Source of the DNA: an uncultured Pelagibacteraceae bacterium
Lineage (GTDB): Bacteria > Pseudomonadota > Alphaproteobacteria > Pelagibacterales > Pelagibacteraceae
NCBI GenBank assembly: GCA_902522225.1
Contig: CABYUS010000004.1
Location: 1 to 52,605, forward strand
DNA length: 52,605 nt
Reading direction: 5' to 3'
In this document: piece after piece, positions 34,102 to 43,789 of the stretch
Position numbering within the stretch: position 1 is the stretch's first letter
How the letters are laid out: each line of letters begins with the position of its first letter
Made by a program: the position numbers and the translations under genes
Notes under the pieces: generated by a model
What the model was told of the DNA's origin: nothing
The model's database searches: none
The model's input: the letters and a program-made list of their open reading frames with translations, nothing else

Positions 34102-35214
34102 TCACAACTTATCAATATAATGGTCATGAAAGATGTCAAATGTGCCCGTCTCAATATTTTTTCTTATTTCAGACATTAATTCTTGGTAAAAATTTATATT
34201 GTGCAACGTAAGAAGCATAGATCCTAAAATTTCATTAGTATTTAAAAGATGATTTAAATAATTTTTTGAATATCTATTTAAATTTAAATTAGTACAATTT
34301 TCATCCAATGGAGTGTTATCTTTTTGATATTTTGCATTTCTTATATTCAACCTTCCTTTCCATGTAAAAGCCAAACCCGTTCTACCTGATCTTGTTGGCA
34401 ATACGCAATCAAACATATCAATTCCTCTTTTAACTGCGCCTAATATATCTGAAGGAGTGCCAACACCCATCAAATATCTTGGTTTTTCTATAGGCAAACG
34501 ATTACTTAAAAAATCAAGAACTTTAAACATTTCCTTTTGAGGTTCACCCACGGCTAATCCACCAATTGCTATACCATCAAAATTAATTTTCAAAAGATCA
34601 TCTAATGATTTATTTCTCAGATCTTTGTACAATCCACCTTGTACAATTCCAAAAAGTGCTTTTTCAGGATTAAAACCAAACGCTACTTTTGATCTTTCAG
34701 CCCAATAAGTAGAAAGTTCTAAAGATTTCTTTATTGTAGCGTGATCAAGATTATTTTTTGGACATTCGTCCATAACCATAACTATATCTGAATTCAAACC
34801 TTTTTGAATTCTCATGCTTTCTTCAGGACTTAAGATAAATTTTTTACCATCAATATGTGAATTAAATATTGCACCTTTTTCTCTATCTATTTTGTTCATT
34901 TTAGATAATGACATAACTTGATACCCACCAGAGTCAGTTAAGATTGGTAGTGGGCAATTCATAAATTTATGAAGTCCACCTGCATCTATTATTCTATTAA
35001 CGCCTGGCCTCACCATTAAATGATAAGTATTAGATAGGATAATTTCTGAACCAGTTTTAATAATATCATCAATAAAAGTTGCCTTAACAGTTGCTTGTGT
35101 TCCAACAGGCATAAATGCAGGAGTTTTTATACTGCCTCTTTTTGTACTGATTATACCAGTTCTGTAATTTTCATTATTAGTTAAGACATCAAACTTAAAT
35201 TTTTTTAATGTCAT
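34102..35214 (-). CDS. tgt: tRNA-guanine transglycosylase with degraded zinc site
   Basis: Exchanges guanine-34 for preQ1 in tRNAs with GUN anticodons, a step to queuosine. The 370-residue enzyme keeps the active-site residues: Asp94 in ILTDSGGYQVMS, Asp148 and Glu149 in VMVMDECP, GIVQGG, and the nucleophile Asp269 in DMFDCVLPTR. The structural zinc motif, normally CxCxxC plus a distal His, reads C-T-N-L-N-L: only Cys307 and His338 remain, while the second and third Cys are Asn309 and Leu312. The DNA gives this reading without ambiguity and no frameshift is seen. It lies in the conserved tgt / ppi / coaD / gyrA run. Confidence 0.94.
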   Translation of the reverse strand: MTLKKFKFDVLTNNENYRTGIISTKRGSIKTPAFMPVGTQATVKATFIDDIIKTGSEIILSNTYHLMVRPGVNRIIDAGGLHKFMNCPLPILTDSGGYQVMSLSKMNKIDREKGAIFNSHIDGKKFILSPEESMRIQKGLNSDIVMVMDECPKNNLDHATIKKSLELSTYWAERSKVAFGFNPEKALFGIVQGGLYKDLRNKSLDDLLKINFDGIAIGGLAVGEPQKEMFKVLDFLSNRLPIEKPRYLMGVGTPSDILGAVKRGIDMFDCVLPTRSGRTGLAFTWKGRLNIRNAKYQKDNTPLDENCTNLNLNRYSKNYLNHLLNTNEILGSMLLTLHNINFYQELMSEIRKNIETGTFDIFHDHYIDKL

Positions 35215-35220
35215 TAAATA

Positions 35221-35781
35221 TTACATTGATTTAAAGCTTATGATTTTATCTGGATCATCAACGGCACCATTATTATTTTGATCACCTCTTTTAATTTTAT
35301 CAACAAATTCCATTCCTTCTATAACTTTACCAAAAACTGTATATTGTCTATCAAGGAATGGGGCGGCATCAAAACATATAAAAAATTGGCTATTTGCACT
35401 GTTTGGATCCGAAGATCTTGCCATTGATAAGGTACCTCTCTCATGTGGAAGATTATTAAATTCTTCTTTAAGGTCTGGCATTGAAGAACCACCCATGCCT
35501 GCTCTATTAAGATTAAAATCGTTATTAGATGAATTTCCAAACTTAACATCTCCAGTTTGTGCCATAAAACCATCTATCACACGATGAAAAACAACGTTGT
35601 CATATTCTCCATTATTAGCTAACTTTTTAATTCTTTCTACATGTTTAGGAGCAACATCAGAAAAAAGCTCAATTTTAACATCTCCGTCTTTTAATTTAAG
35701 TATCATAATATTATCCTTTGCGTTTATTAGATTTGTTGTAAATAAAAATATAAATATTGCGATTAAACTTTTTTTAATCAT
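35221..35781 (-). CDS. Peptidyl-prolyl cis-trans isomerase, cyclophilin type, exported
   Basis: Catalyses proline isomerisation in folding. The 186 residues have a signal peptide (IFIFLFTTNLINA), so this copy acts in the periplasm. The cyclophilin domain covers about 25-186: VVFHRVIDGFMAQTGDV with the catalytic Arg, SMARSSDPNSANSQFFICFDAAPFLDRQYTVFGKVIEGM. Relatives often carry a cytoplasmic second copy next to it (ppiA-ppiB pair), absent here. It overlaps coaD by eight bases. Confidence 0.94.
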   Translation of the reverse strand: MIKKSLIAIFIFLFTTNLINAKDNIMILKLKDGDVKIELFSDVAPKHVERIKKLANNGEYDNVVFHRVIDGFMAQTGDVKFGNSSNNDFNLNRAGMGGSSMPDLKEEFNNLPHERGTLSMARSSDPNSANSQFFICFDAAPFLDRQYTVFGKVIEGMEFVDKIKRGDQNNNGAVDDPDKIISFKSM

Positions 35782-36268
35782 ATTTCTCTTTTAATGATTT
35801 AATTGTACTCTTGGTTGTAAATTTTTTTACATCACCGCCTAATGAAATAATTTCTTTAACAAATTTAGATGATATTATTTGGTTTTCAACATCAGACATC
35901 AAAAATATTGTTTCAATATTATTATTTAATTTACGATTCATTCCTGCTAACTGAAATTCATATTCAAAATCTGAAACTGCTCTTAAACCCCTAAGTATAA
36001 CTTTAGAGTTATTTTTTTTACACAAATCAGTTGTTAGTGATTTGAAAGTAATAATCTTAATTCTTTTTTTATCAAAATTTAGATCTTTAAATAGAGCATT
36101 TTTAATGATATCTAGTCTTTCGTCACTTGAAAATAGATATTGTTTATTATTACCATCAGATACGGCTACAACAATTTTATCTACTAATTTTAAAGCTTTT
36201 TTAATTACATCGATATGACCAAATGTTATTGGATCAAAAGTACCTGGATAGATTGCAATATTTTTCAT
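35774..36268 (-). CDS. coaD: Phosphopantetheine adenylyltransferase
   Basis: Penultimate step of coenzyme A synthesis: joins 4'-phosphopantetheine and ATP to dephospho-CoA. The 164 residues show IYPGTFDPITFGHIDVIKKAL with the nucleotidyl-transferase T/HxGH motif (here FGHI), ILRGLRAVSDFEYEFQLAGMNRKLN and a final ISSKFVKEIISLGGDVKKF. Length is typical. One base is shared with gyrA upstream. Confidence 0.96.
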   Translation of the reverse strand: MKNIAIYPGTFDPITFGHIDVIKKALKLVDKIVVAVSDGNNKQYLFSSDERLDIIKNALFKDLNFDKKRIKIITFKSLTTDLCKKNNSKVILRGLRAVSDFEYEFQLAGMNRKLNNNIETIFLMSDVENQIISSKFVKEIISLGGDVKKFTTKSTIKSLKEKYD

Positions 36269-38844
36269 TATATTAAATTATCATCAATTTTTATTGCTGA
36301 AACAACTTTTTCATCACCTGACAATTTAATAATTCTAACTCCTTGGGTATTTCTACCTGCTATTCTTATTTCTTTTACTGCTACTCTAATTACTCTGCCT
36401 TTATTAGTTGATATTATAATTTCATCACCTTCATCAACTGGAAATGATGACGCCACATTACCATTTCTATCTGAATTTACTATGCCAATTATACCCTTGC
36501 CTCCTCTATTAGTTACTCTGAAGTCGTAATGTGAGGTTCTCTTCCCAAAACCATTTTTGGTAATGGATAATATAAATTTTTCCTTTGCATTAATTTCTGA
36601 TTTTATATCATTAGTTATTTTACCATTTGATATCTTTTCAGATTTATTTATTATTGATAATGATACTATACTATCATTACCTGTTAAATTAATACCTCTT
36701 ATACCTTTAGATGATCTCCCTTTGAAAACTCTAAGTTTTTTAGACTCAAATCTTATACATTTACCATTGTTTGTGCTTAAGATTATATCTTGTTCATCTG
36801 TGCAAATTTTAACTCCAACTATTCGATCATTATTATCAAGTTTCATGGCAATTTTTCCTGATTGATTAATAGAAACAAAATCTTCAAGATTATTTTTTCT
36901 TACTTTGCCTTGAGCAGTTGCAAATACAATAAATGAATTTTTTAATTCCTTTTCATTATCAGGAAAAGGCATAATAGAGCTAATTGATTGATGATTTTTT
37001 AGAGGTAACAAATTAAATAAAGATTTACCTTTGGAAGATGTAGATCCCTCTGGAATCTTCCATGCTTTAATTTTATAAACTAATCCTTCTGTGGAAAAAA
37101 ATAATACAGATGTATGAGAATTTACAGATAATGTTTGTACTACAGAATCTTCCTCCCTTGTTTTAATACCTGATTTTCCTTTTCCACCTCTTTTTTGTTG
37201 CTTAACACTGCTTAATGCACCTCTTTTAATATATCCTTGTAATGTAACCGTTATTATAACGGCTTCATTTTGTATAGTTTCTTCAATATCATAATTTAAT
37301 ACAGCATCAATTATTTTTGTTCTTCTGGGTATAGAAAATTTATTTTTTATATTATGAAGCTCATTGCTAATTACTTTCGATAGTTCTTTTTTTGAATTAA
37401 TAATTTTTTTAAAATCTTTAATTAAAATCGACAATTTTTTAATTTCTTCCTCTATCTCATCAATGCCGATAGCAGTTAATTTTTGTAATCTTAATTCAAG
37501 AATTGCGACAACTTGATTAGTAGATAAATTATATGTGTTAGTAACTTTTTTTTCTTGAACAGTATTAATTAATTTTGATGATTTGCTAATTTTCCATTTC
37601 GTATTGATCAATGTTCGCTTTGCTTCATCAGGATTTTTAGATGTTCTAATGACTTTAATAATTTTATCTAAATTATCTACAGCTACAGAAAGACCTACTA
37701 ATATATGAGCTCTATCTTCAGCTTTTTTTAGGTCAAATTTAGTTCTTTTTACTACAACATCTTCCCTAAAACTTAAAAAGTTTTCAAGAAATTCCTTAAG
37801 ATTACAAATTTTAGGCTTGTTTTGTACTATTGCCAAGGTATTAAAACCAAAAGAGCTCTCGATTGTTGTATACTTAAATAATTGTCTTTTAATAGTTTCA
37901 GGCTCAACATTAGAACGTAAATCTATCGCAACTCTCAAACCTTGGCTATTCGACTCATCCCTAATATCTTTTATTCCTTCAATTTTTTTAGTTCTAACTA
38001 ATTCAACTATTTTTTCATTTAAAACTGATTTATTTACTTGGTATGGTATGGAGCTAATAACCAATCTATCTTTTCCATTTTTAAGATTTTCAACATTTAT
38101 CTCACCTCTAATTTTAAATGAACCTCTGCCAGATTTGTACCCTTCTTTAATTATATTTTTGCCAATTATGATACCGCCAGTTGGAAAATCTGGTCCTGGA
38201 ATATGTTTCATTAATTCATTTAGTTTAATATCTTTATTATCTATAAGTGCTAATGTTCCATTAATAACTTCACCTAAATTATGTGGAGGAATACTAGTTG
38301 CCATACCAACAGCAATACCGCCTGCTCCATTGACTAAAAGGTTTGGATATTGAGCCGGTAGAACTGATGGTTCTTTTTCTGTTTCATCATAATTGCTTTT
38401 AAATTTAACGGTATTTTTATCAATATCGTCAATTAAAAACTGAGAAACCTTAGCTAATTTTGTTTCTGTATATCTCATTGCAGCTGGAGGATCACCATCA
38501 ATAGAGCCAAAGTTGCCTTGTCCATCAACTAAAGGTAAACTCATTGAAAAATCTTGCACCATTCTAACTAGGGCATCATAAACGGATTGATCGCCATGAG
38601 GGTGATATTTACCAATAACATCACCAACAATTCTTGCAGATTTTCTAAATTGTTTTGACCAATCATAACCACCTTTATACATGGCAAATAAAATTCTTCT
38701 GTGCACTGGTTTAAGACCATCTCTAACATCTGGTAAAGCTCTACTTACTATAACGCTCATTGCATATGAAAGATATGATGAACTTATCTCATCATACATT
38801 GTAATAGGTTTTTTATTATTTTCGATTATCTGGGTTTTTTGCAT
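36268..38844 (-). CDS. gyrA: DNA gyrase subunit A
   Basis: Breaks and rejoins DNA during negative supercoiling, with GyrB. The 858 residues have the catalytic Tyr125 in AAMRYTE, the quinolone-determining segment [15 protein letters not shown], with Gln86 and Ser87 at the positions equivalent to E. coli Ser83 and Ala84, and a GyrA box QKRGGKG in the C-terminal wrapping domain. This box distinguishes GyrA from ParC. The acidic C-terminal tail of E. coli GyrA is absent. Sits between coaD and ssb as in many alphaproteobacteria. Confidence 0.97.
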   Translation of the reverse strand: MQKTQIIENNKKPITMYDEISSSYLSYAMSVIVSRALPDVRDGLKPVHRRILFAMYKGGYDWSKQFRKSARIVGDVIGKYHPHGDQSVYDALVRMVQDFSMSLPLVDGQGNFGSIDGDPPAAMRYTETKLAKVSQFLIDDIDKNTVKFKSNYDETEKEPSVLPAQYPNLLVNGAGGIAVGMATSIPPHNLGEVINGTLALIDNKDIKLNELMKHIPGPDFPTGGIIIGKNIIKEGYKSGRGSFKIRGEINVENLKNGKDRLVISSIPYQVNKSVLNEKIVELVRTKKIEGIKDIRDESNSQGLRVAIDLRSNVEPETIKRQLFKYTTIESSFGFNTLAIVQNKPKICNLKEFLENFLSFREDVVVKRTKFDLKKAEDRAHILVGLSVAVDNLDKIIKVIRTSKNPDEAKRTLINTKWKISKSSKLINTVQEKKVTNTYNLSTNQVVAILELRLQKLTAIGIDEIEEEIKKLSILIKDFKKIINSKKELSKVISNELHNIKNKFSIPRRTKIIDAVLNYDIEETIQNEAVIITVTLQGYIKRGALSSVKQQKRGGKGKSGIKTREEDSVVQTLSVNSHTSVLFFSTEGLVYKIKAWKIPEGSTSSKGKSLFNLLPLKNHQSISSIMPFPDNEKELKNSFIVFATAQGKVRKNNLEDFVSINQSGKIAMKLDNNDRIVGVKICTDEQDIILSTNNGKCIRFESKKLRVFKGRSSKGIRGINLTGNDSIVSLSIINKSEKISNGKITNDIKSEINAKEKFILSITKNGFGKRTSHYDFRVTNRGGKGIIGIVNSDRNGNVASSFPVDEGDEIIISTNKGRVIRVAVKEIRIAGRNTQGVRIIKLSGDEKVVSAIKIDDNLI

Positions 38845-38851
38845 TTAAAAA

Positions 38852-39301
38852 TTAAAATGGAATTTCATCATCCAAATCGTTATCTGGAATTTGCGATCCT
38901 TCATCAGGACTTTTAAAATTTTGTGTACCTTGATTATCTGACGTTGTATTTCCACCTAACATGGTTAAGGATGAATTGTAGCCTTGTATAACTACCTCTG
39001 TGGAATATTTATCTTGGCCTGACGCTTCGTCCTTCCATTTTCTAGTAGATATTTGACCTTCAACATAAATTTGAGCACCTTTTTTTAAATATTGTTTTAC
39101 TACATTCACAAGACCTTCGTTAAATACAACTATACGGTGCCATTCAGTTTTTTCTTTTTTTTCTCCAGTATTTTTATCTTTCCAAGATTGACTTGTTGCT
39201 AAACTCAATCTAGCTACACTTTTGCCGTTAACCATTTGCTTAATTTCAGGATCTGCGCCTAAACGACCAATTAATAACACTTTATTTAAACTTCCAGCCA
39301 T
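38852..39301 (-). CDS. ssb: Single-stranded DNA-binding protein
   Basis: A 149-residue protein with one OB fold (about 1-108: [53 protein letters not shown]), a short flexible linker and the acidic protein-interaction tip DDEIPF, which recruits replication and repair partners. Length is typical or slightly short. Divergent from uvrA with an 84-base spacer, which holds a 16-base palindrome. Confidence 0.97.
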   Translation of the reverse strand: MAGSLNKVLLIGRLGADPEIKQMVNGKSVARLSLATSQSWKDKNTGEKKEKTEWHRIVVFNEGLVNVVKQYLKKGAQIYVEGQISTRKWKDEASGQDKYSTEVVIQGYNSSLTMLGGNTTSDNQGTQNFKSPDEGSQIPDNDLDDEIPF

Positions 39302-39335
39302 ATTATTTATTAAGAATTATTTATATTTATATATA

Positions 39336-39351
39336 TCACAATTTATTGTGA
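39336..39351. repeat. Palindrome between ssb and uvrA
   Basis: TCACAA (39336-39341), four bases TTTA, and TTGTGA (39346-39351), a perfect inverted repeat in the centre of the shared regulatory spacer. Neither of the known alphaproteobacterial SOS box forms (direct-repeat GTTC-N7-GTTC or GAAC-N7-GAAC) is present in this spacer. It could be an operator for either gene. Confidence 0.45.
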
Positions 39352-39385
39352 ATATTAATTTTATTAGGTTAAAGCAACAAAAATT

Positions 39386-42265
39386 ATGCTTAAAAAGATA
39401 GTTATTAAAGGTGCAAAAGAACATAATTTAAACAACGTTTCTCTTGAGATTCCAAAAGAAAAATTAGTTGTAATCACAGGGTTATCTGGATCAGGTAAAT
39501 CTTCACTGGCATTTGATACTATTTATGCAGAAGGTCAGCGTAGATACGTAGAAAGCTTATCAGCTTACGCTAGACAGTTTCTTGATAAAATGAAAAAACC
39601 CAAAGTAGACCTAATAGAAGGTTTAAGTCCAGCAATATCTATAGAACAGAAAAATACTCCTAAAAATCCTAGGTCGACTGTAGCTACTGTAACTGAAATT
39701 TATGACTACTTAAGGGTGCTATATGCTAGAGCTGGAATACCATATTCACCTTTTACAGGTAAAAAAATAGAGTCACAAACAATAAGTCAAATTGTTGATA
39801 AAATTAAAGAATTACCAAAAAAATCAACTATATTTTTATATAGTCCCGTCGTTAGAGGACGTAAAGGTGAATATAAAAAAGAAATACTCAGTTTTAAAAA
39901 AAGAGGATTTAGAAAAATTAAAATCGATAATAAATTATACGATATTGAAAAAGCACCTGAGCTAAATAAAAAAGTAAAACACGAAATATCAATACTAGTA
40001 GATAGAATAGTATTAAATTCAGAACTTGGAAATAGATTGGCCGAAGGTATTGAAACAGCAGTTAATTTATCAAATGGATTATTGTACGTAGAATATCAAA
40101 ATGAAACACTTCCTGAAAAATTTAGAAAAACTGAAAAATTAATTTTCTCTACAAAATTTGCTTGCCCGGAAAGTGGTTTTACAATTGAGGAGATTGAGCC
40201 AAGATTATTCTCATTTAATAGTCCATACGGAGCCTGTGAAGAATGTGAAGGAATAGGAGTAAAACTTAATGTTGATCCAAAACTTGTGATACCAGATGAA
40301 AAGAAAAGTATAAGTGACGGAGCTATAGAACCATGGTCTAAAAGTAGTACTATGTATTATGCACAAACTCTATCAGCTTTAGCTAAACATTATGATTTTT
40401 CTCTTACAGATAAATGGAGTAAATTAACTAAAAAAATTAAAGATGTAATTCTTTATGGATCAGATGATGAAGAAATTAAATTTTCTTATGATGATGGATA
40501 TGAAAAATATTCACATAAAAAAACCTTTGAAGGAGTAATAAATAATCTCGAGAGAAGATATCTTGAAACCGATAGTGACTGGAAAAGAGAAGAAATTTCA
40601 CAATATCAATCAGATACAAAATGTGAAAAATGCAGTGGTTTTAGATTAAAAGAAGAAGCTCTTTGTGTAAAAATCAATGATTTACATATAAGTAAGATAA
40701 CTGAAAAATCTATTATTGATGCAAAAAATTGGTTTAATGAATTACCTAAATCTTTAGATAGCAAAAGAGTAAAAATATCTGAACACATTTTAAAAGAAAT
40801 AAATGAGAGATTAGATTTTTTATTAAATGTAGGTCTAGATTATCTAACATTATCTAGAGAGTCAGGTACTCTATCAGGTGGAGAATCGCAAAGAATAAGG
40901 CTAGCTTCGCAGATTGGATCTGGGCTAACAGGGGTATTATATGTGCTTGATGAGCCATCAATAGGATTGCATCAAAAAGACAATATAAAATTAATTAATG
41001 CGTTAAAAAGATTAAGAGATTTAGGTAATACCGTTATTGTAGTTGAACACGATACCGAAACAATGGAAAATGCAGATCATATTGTTGATTTAGGTCCAGA
41101 GGCTGGACACAAAGGAGGAAATATTATTTTTGAAGGGAGTTATAAAAAAATATTAGCAAGCGATGAGAGTATTACAGGAAAGTATTTATCAAATAAATTT
41201 TATATACCAATACCAAAAAAAAGACGTTTAGCAAAAAATGGGAGATTTTTAGAGATTTTAGGTGCATCAGGAAATAATTTAAAAAATGTTAATTTAAGAG
41301 TACCTTTTGGCACATTCACTTGTGTGACTGGCGTTTCTGGAAGTGGTAAATCAACTTTAATACTACATACGCTCTATAATGCTTTAAATTTAAGTTTAAA
41401 TAATAATAAATCTAGAAAAATTCCAAAACCATTTAGAAATTTTAAAGGTTTAGAGTTGGTAGACAAAATTATCAATATTGATCAATCACCTATTGGAAGA
41501 ACACCTCGCTCAAACCCAGCTACCTACACTGGTGCTTTCGGCCCTATTAGAGATTGGTTCACAAATCTTCCCGAGTCAAAAAGCAGAGGTTATAAGCCTG
41601 GTAGATTTTCATTTAATGTAAAAGGTGGAAGATGTGAAGCTTGTGAAGGAGATGGTGTTATAACATATGAAATGCATTTTTTACCAGACGTATATATTAC
41701 CTGTGATGAATGCAAAGGGACTAGATATAATAGAGAAACATTAGAAATAAAATTCAAAGATAAAAGTATTGCTGATGTATTAAATATGACAGTTGAGGAA
41801 GGTTGTGAGTACTTTGAAAATATATCAACAATTAAATCTAAACTTCTTACATTAAAAAAAGTTGGACTTGGTTATATAAAAATTGGCCAACAAGCAACTA
41901 CCCTTTCTGGTGGAGAAGCTCAAAGGATAAAGCTAGCTAAAGAACTTTCAAAAAGATCAACTGGAAGAACTATATATATATTGGATGAACCAACTACAGG
42001 ATTACATCAGCATGATATTAAAAAACTGTTAGAAATACTCCATACATTCGTAGCATTGGGAAATACTGTCCTTGTGATTGAGCATAATTTAGATGTTATT
42101 AAAACAGCCGATCATATTATTGATATGGGTCCCGATGGTGGTGTAAATGGAGGTACGATTATATCCGAGGGTAAACCTGAAGAAGTTGCGTCACATAAGG
42201 ATAGTTATACAGGTAAATATTTAAAAGACTTATTAAATGGTAATAAACTTAAAAAAACTGCTTAA
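39386..42265 (+). CDS. uvrA: Excinuclease ABC subunit A
   Basis: Damage-sensing ATPase of nucleotide excision repair. The 959 residues contain two ABC modules: [22 protein letters not shown] (first Walker A, about 31-52), then [19 protein letters not shown] and [11 protein letters not shown]; and [27 protein letters not shown] and [11 protein letters not shown] in the second. The C-terminal zinc finger (CEACEGDG ... CDECKGTR) is intact. In the first finger the leading CxxC reads CPES, with the second Cys lost; I recall the same form in other alphaproteobacteria. Confidence 0.98.
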   Translation: MLKKIVIKGAKEHNLNNVSLEIPKEKLVVITGLSGSGKSSLAFDTIYAEGQRRYVESLSAYARQFLDKMKKPKVDLIEGLSPAISIEQKNTPKNPRSTVATVTEIYDYLRVLYARAGIPYSPFTGKKIESQTISQIVDKIKELPKKSTIFLYSPVVRGRKGEYKKEILSFKKRGFRKIKIDNKLYDIEKAPELNKKVKHEISILVDRIVLNSELGNRLAEGIETAVNLSNGLLYVEYQNETLPEKFRKTEKLIFSTKFACPESGFTIEEIEPRLFSFNSPYGACEECEGIGVKLNVDPKLVIPDEKKSISDGAIEPWSKSSTMYYAQTLSALAKHYDFSLTDKWSKLTKKIKDVILYGSDDEEIKFSYDDGYEKYSHKKTFEGVINNLERRYLETDSDWKREEISQYQSDTKCEKCSGFRLKEEALCVKINDLHISKITEKSIIDAKNWFNELPKSLDSKRVKISEHILKEINERLDFLLNVGLDYLTLSRESGTLSGGESQRIRLASQIGSGLTGVLYVLDEPSIGLHQKDNIKLINALKRLRDLGNTVIVVEHDTETMENADHIVDLGPEAGHKGGNIIFEGSYKKILASDESITGKYLSNKFYIPIPKKRRLAKNGRFLEILGASGNNLKNVNLRVPFGTFTCVTGVSGSGKSTLILHTLYNALNLSLNNNKSRKIPKPFRNFKGLELVDKIINIDQSPIGRTPRSNPATYTGAFGPIRDWFTNLPESKSRGYKPGRFSFNVKGGRCEACEGDGVITYEMHFLPDVYITCDECKGTRYNRETLEIKFKDKSIADVLNMTVEEGCEYFENISTIKSKLLTLKKVGLGYIKIGQQATTLSGGEAQRIKLAKELSKRSTGRTIYILDEPTTGLHQHDIKKLLEILHTFVALGNTVLVIEHNLDVIKTADHIIDMGPDGGVNGGTIISEGKPEEVASHKDSYTGKYLKDLLNGNKLKKTA

Positions 42266-42289
42266 AAATTTCTTAAAATAGTATATTAT

Positions 42290-42898
42290 ATGAACATGGT
42301 TAAAATTTTACAGTCACTATCAAAAACAATTCACTTTTCTTTAGGTATAGCAATACTACTTTTTGTTTTTTTATTTTTTAATAATGGTGGTTTTGACTTT
42401 GATACGTATTTTTGGAGTTGGCTATTTAGATATTTACATGTTTTAACAGGAATTATGTGGATAGGTTTATTATGGTATTTAAATTTTGTGCAAATTCCTA
42501 GCATGCCGAACATACCCGATGAGCAAAAACCAGCTATTGGAAAAGTTATAGCTCCAAAGGTTCTTTTTTGGTTTAGATGGTCTGCTCTTGGAACTATTAT
42601 TACAGGTTTAATTGTAGCTTATCTAAATGGTTATGCTCATGAAGCAATGACTTTAGGCATAGGTAATGGTGGCGGAAGAAATGCTGCTATAGGAATTGGT
42701 ATGTGGCTTGGTTTGATTATGGCATTTAATGTTTGGTTTATTATATGGCCTAATCAGAAAAGAGCTCTTGGAATTGTTGAAGCTGAACCAGATTTAAAAG
42801 CAAAATCTGCTAAAACTGCAATGCTAACGTCAAGAGTTAACACATTATTATCGTTACCAATGCTTTTATCAATGGTTGCAGCACAAAACCTATATTAA
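42290..42898 (+). CDS. Urate oxidase N-terminal-domain-like membrane protein (PuuD-like)
   Basis: A 202-residue membrane protein with about five helices, matching the membrane part of PuuD-type urate hydroxylases. The leading marks are WLFRYLHVLTGIMWIGLLWYLNFVQIP, PKVLFWFRWSALGTIITGLIV, GMWLGLIMAFNVWFIIWPNQKRALGI, and TMLTSRVNTLLSLPMLLSMVA-like end. The C-terminal cytochrome c domain of full-length PuuD is missing (no CxxCH). Conserved histidines may bind heme. Stand-alone proteins of this type are common in marine alphaproteobacteria; urate as substrate is not shown. Confidence 0.8.
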   Translation: MNMVKILQSLSKTIHFSLGIAILLFVFLFFNNGGFDFDTYFWSWLFRYLHVLTGIMWIGLLWYLNFVQIPSMPNIPDEQKPAIGKVIAPKVLFWFRWSALGTIITGLIVAYLNGYAHEAMTLGIGNGGGRNAAIGIGMWLGLIMAFNVWFIIWPNQKRALGIVEAEPDLKAKSAKTAMLTSRVNTLLSLPMLLSMVAAQNLY

Positions 42899-42901
42899 AA
42901 A

Positions 42902-43789
42902 CTATTCTTCTTTAGTAATTGTTTTTTTAGAGACTCTTAAATAGATCAAAACTGAGTTAGCAATATAAATAGATGAATAGGTACCAAAAAAGACACCTAA
43001 AATCATGGCTAAAGAAAAACCTTTAAGAATTTCTCCACCAAAAATAAATATAGAAAATAATGCTAATAATGTTGTAATAGAAGTTATAATGGTTCTAGAT
43101 AATGTTTCGTTAATAGACAAATTTGTTACATCAAATATTTTTAAATCAGAATTTTTTTTTAAGTTCTCTCTTACTCTATCATAAATTACCACTGTATCAT
43201 TCATAGAATAGCCAACAATTGTTAGTACAGCTGCCACGATAGATAAATTTATCTCAAGACTAAACAAAGAAAATATACCTAGTGTCAATATTACATCATG
43301 AAACAAAGCTAGAATAGCACCAAGACTAAATTGCCATTCAAATCTTATCCATATGTAGATAAGCATAGCTGCTAAAGATATACATATAGCTATTACTCCA
43401 GCTTTAAGTAGCTCTGAACTTACCTTTGGACCAACACTTTCTACTCTCCTAAAATCTAAATCAAGACTCTTCTTAGTAACATTTTGTTTAATATTATTAA
43501 TAAAATTTGGGTCATTATTAAGCTTTTTTTCAATTTTAATTATAAAATCATTTTCTTTACCAAAATTTTTAACACTTACATCGCCTAAATTCATATCCTT
43601 AAATGTGGCTCTTATTCTTGAAATATCAGTATCTGGATTGTTAGATCTTACTTCAATTAAAGTTCCACCTTTGAAATCTACACCATAATTTAATCCTTTA
43701 AAAACTAGAAAACCTAATGAAATGATTATTAAAATTATTGAGACACTGTTAAAAGGTCTAAAATATTTATTAAAATTTATTTGTCTCAT
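42902..43789 (-). CDS. secF: Protein translocase subunit SecF
   Basis: With SecD forms the proton-driven accessory of the Sec translocon that pulls exported proteins through the membrane. The 295 residues have the SecF pattern: YGVDFKGGTLIEVRS near the N-terminus, VGPKVSSELLKAG, and a six-helix unit with TIVGYSMNDTVVIYDRVREN and NETLSRTIITSITTLLALFSIFIFGGEILKGFS. Length is normal. Overlaps secD by four bases. Confidence 0.97.
   Translation of the reverse strand: MRQINFNKYFRPFNSVSIILIIISLGFLVFKGLNYGVDFKGGTLIEVRSNNPDTDISRIRATFKDMNLGDVSVKNFGKENDFIIKIEKKLNNDPNFINNIKQNVTKKSLDLDFRRVESVGPKVSSELLKAGVIAICISLAAMLIYIWIRFEWQFSLGAILALFHDVILTLGIFSLFSLEINLSIVAAVLTIVGYSMNDTVVIYDRVRENLKKNSDLKIFDVTNLSINETLSRTIITSITTLLALFSIFIFGGEILKGFSLAMILGVFFGTYSSIYIANSVLIYLRVSKKTITKEE

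Noticed and set aside
38555-38600. GyrA quinolone-resistance change (Gln at the Ser83-equivalent position)
   Set aside because: Natural variation at this position occurs among bacteria, and resistance cannot be inferred from sequence alone here.
40160-40255. UvrA first zinc finger missing a cysteine (CPES instead of CPxC)
   Set aside because: From memory, other alphaproteobacterial UvrA proteins share this form, and the rest of the enzyme is intact; not treated as unusual.
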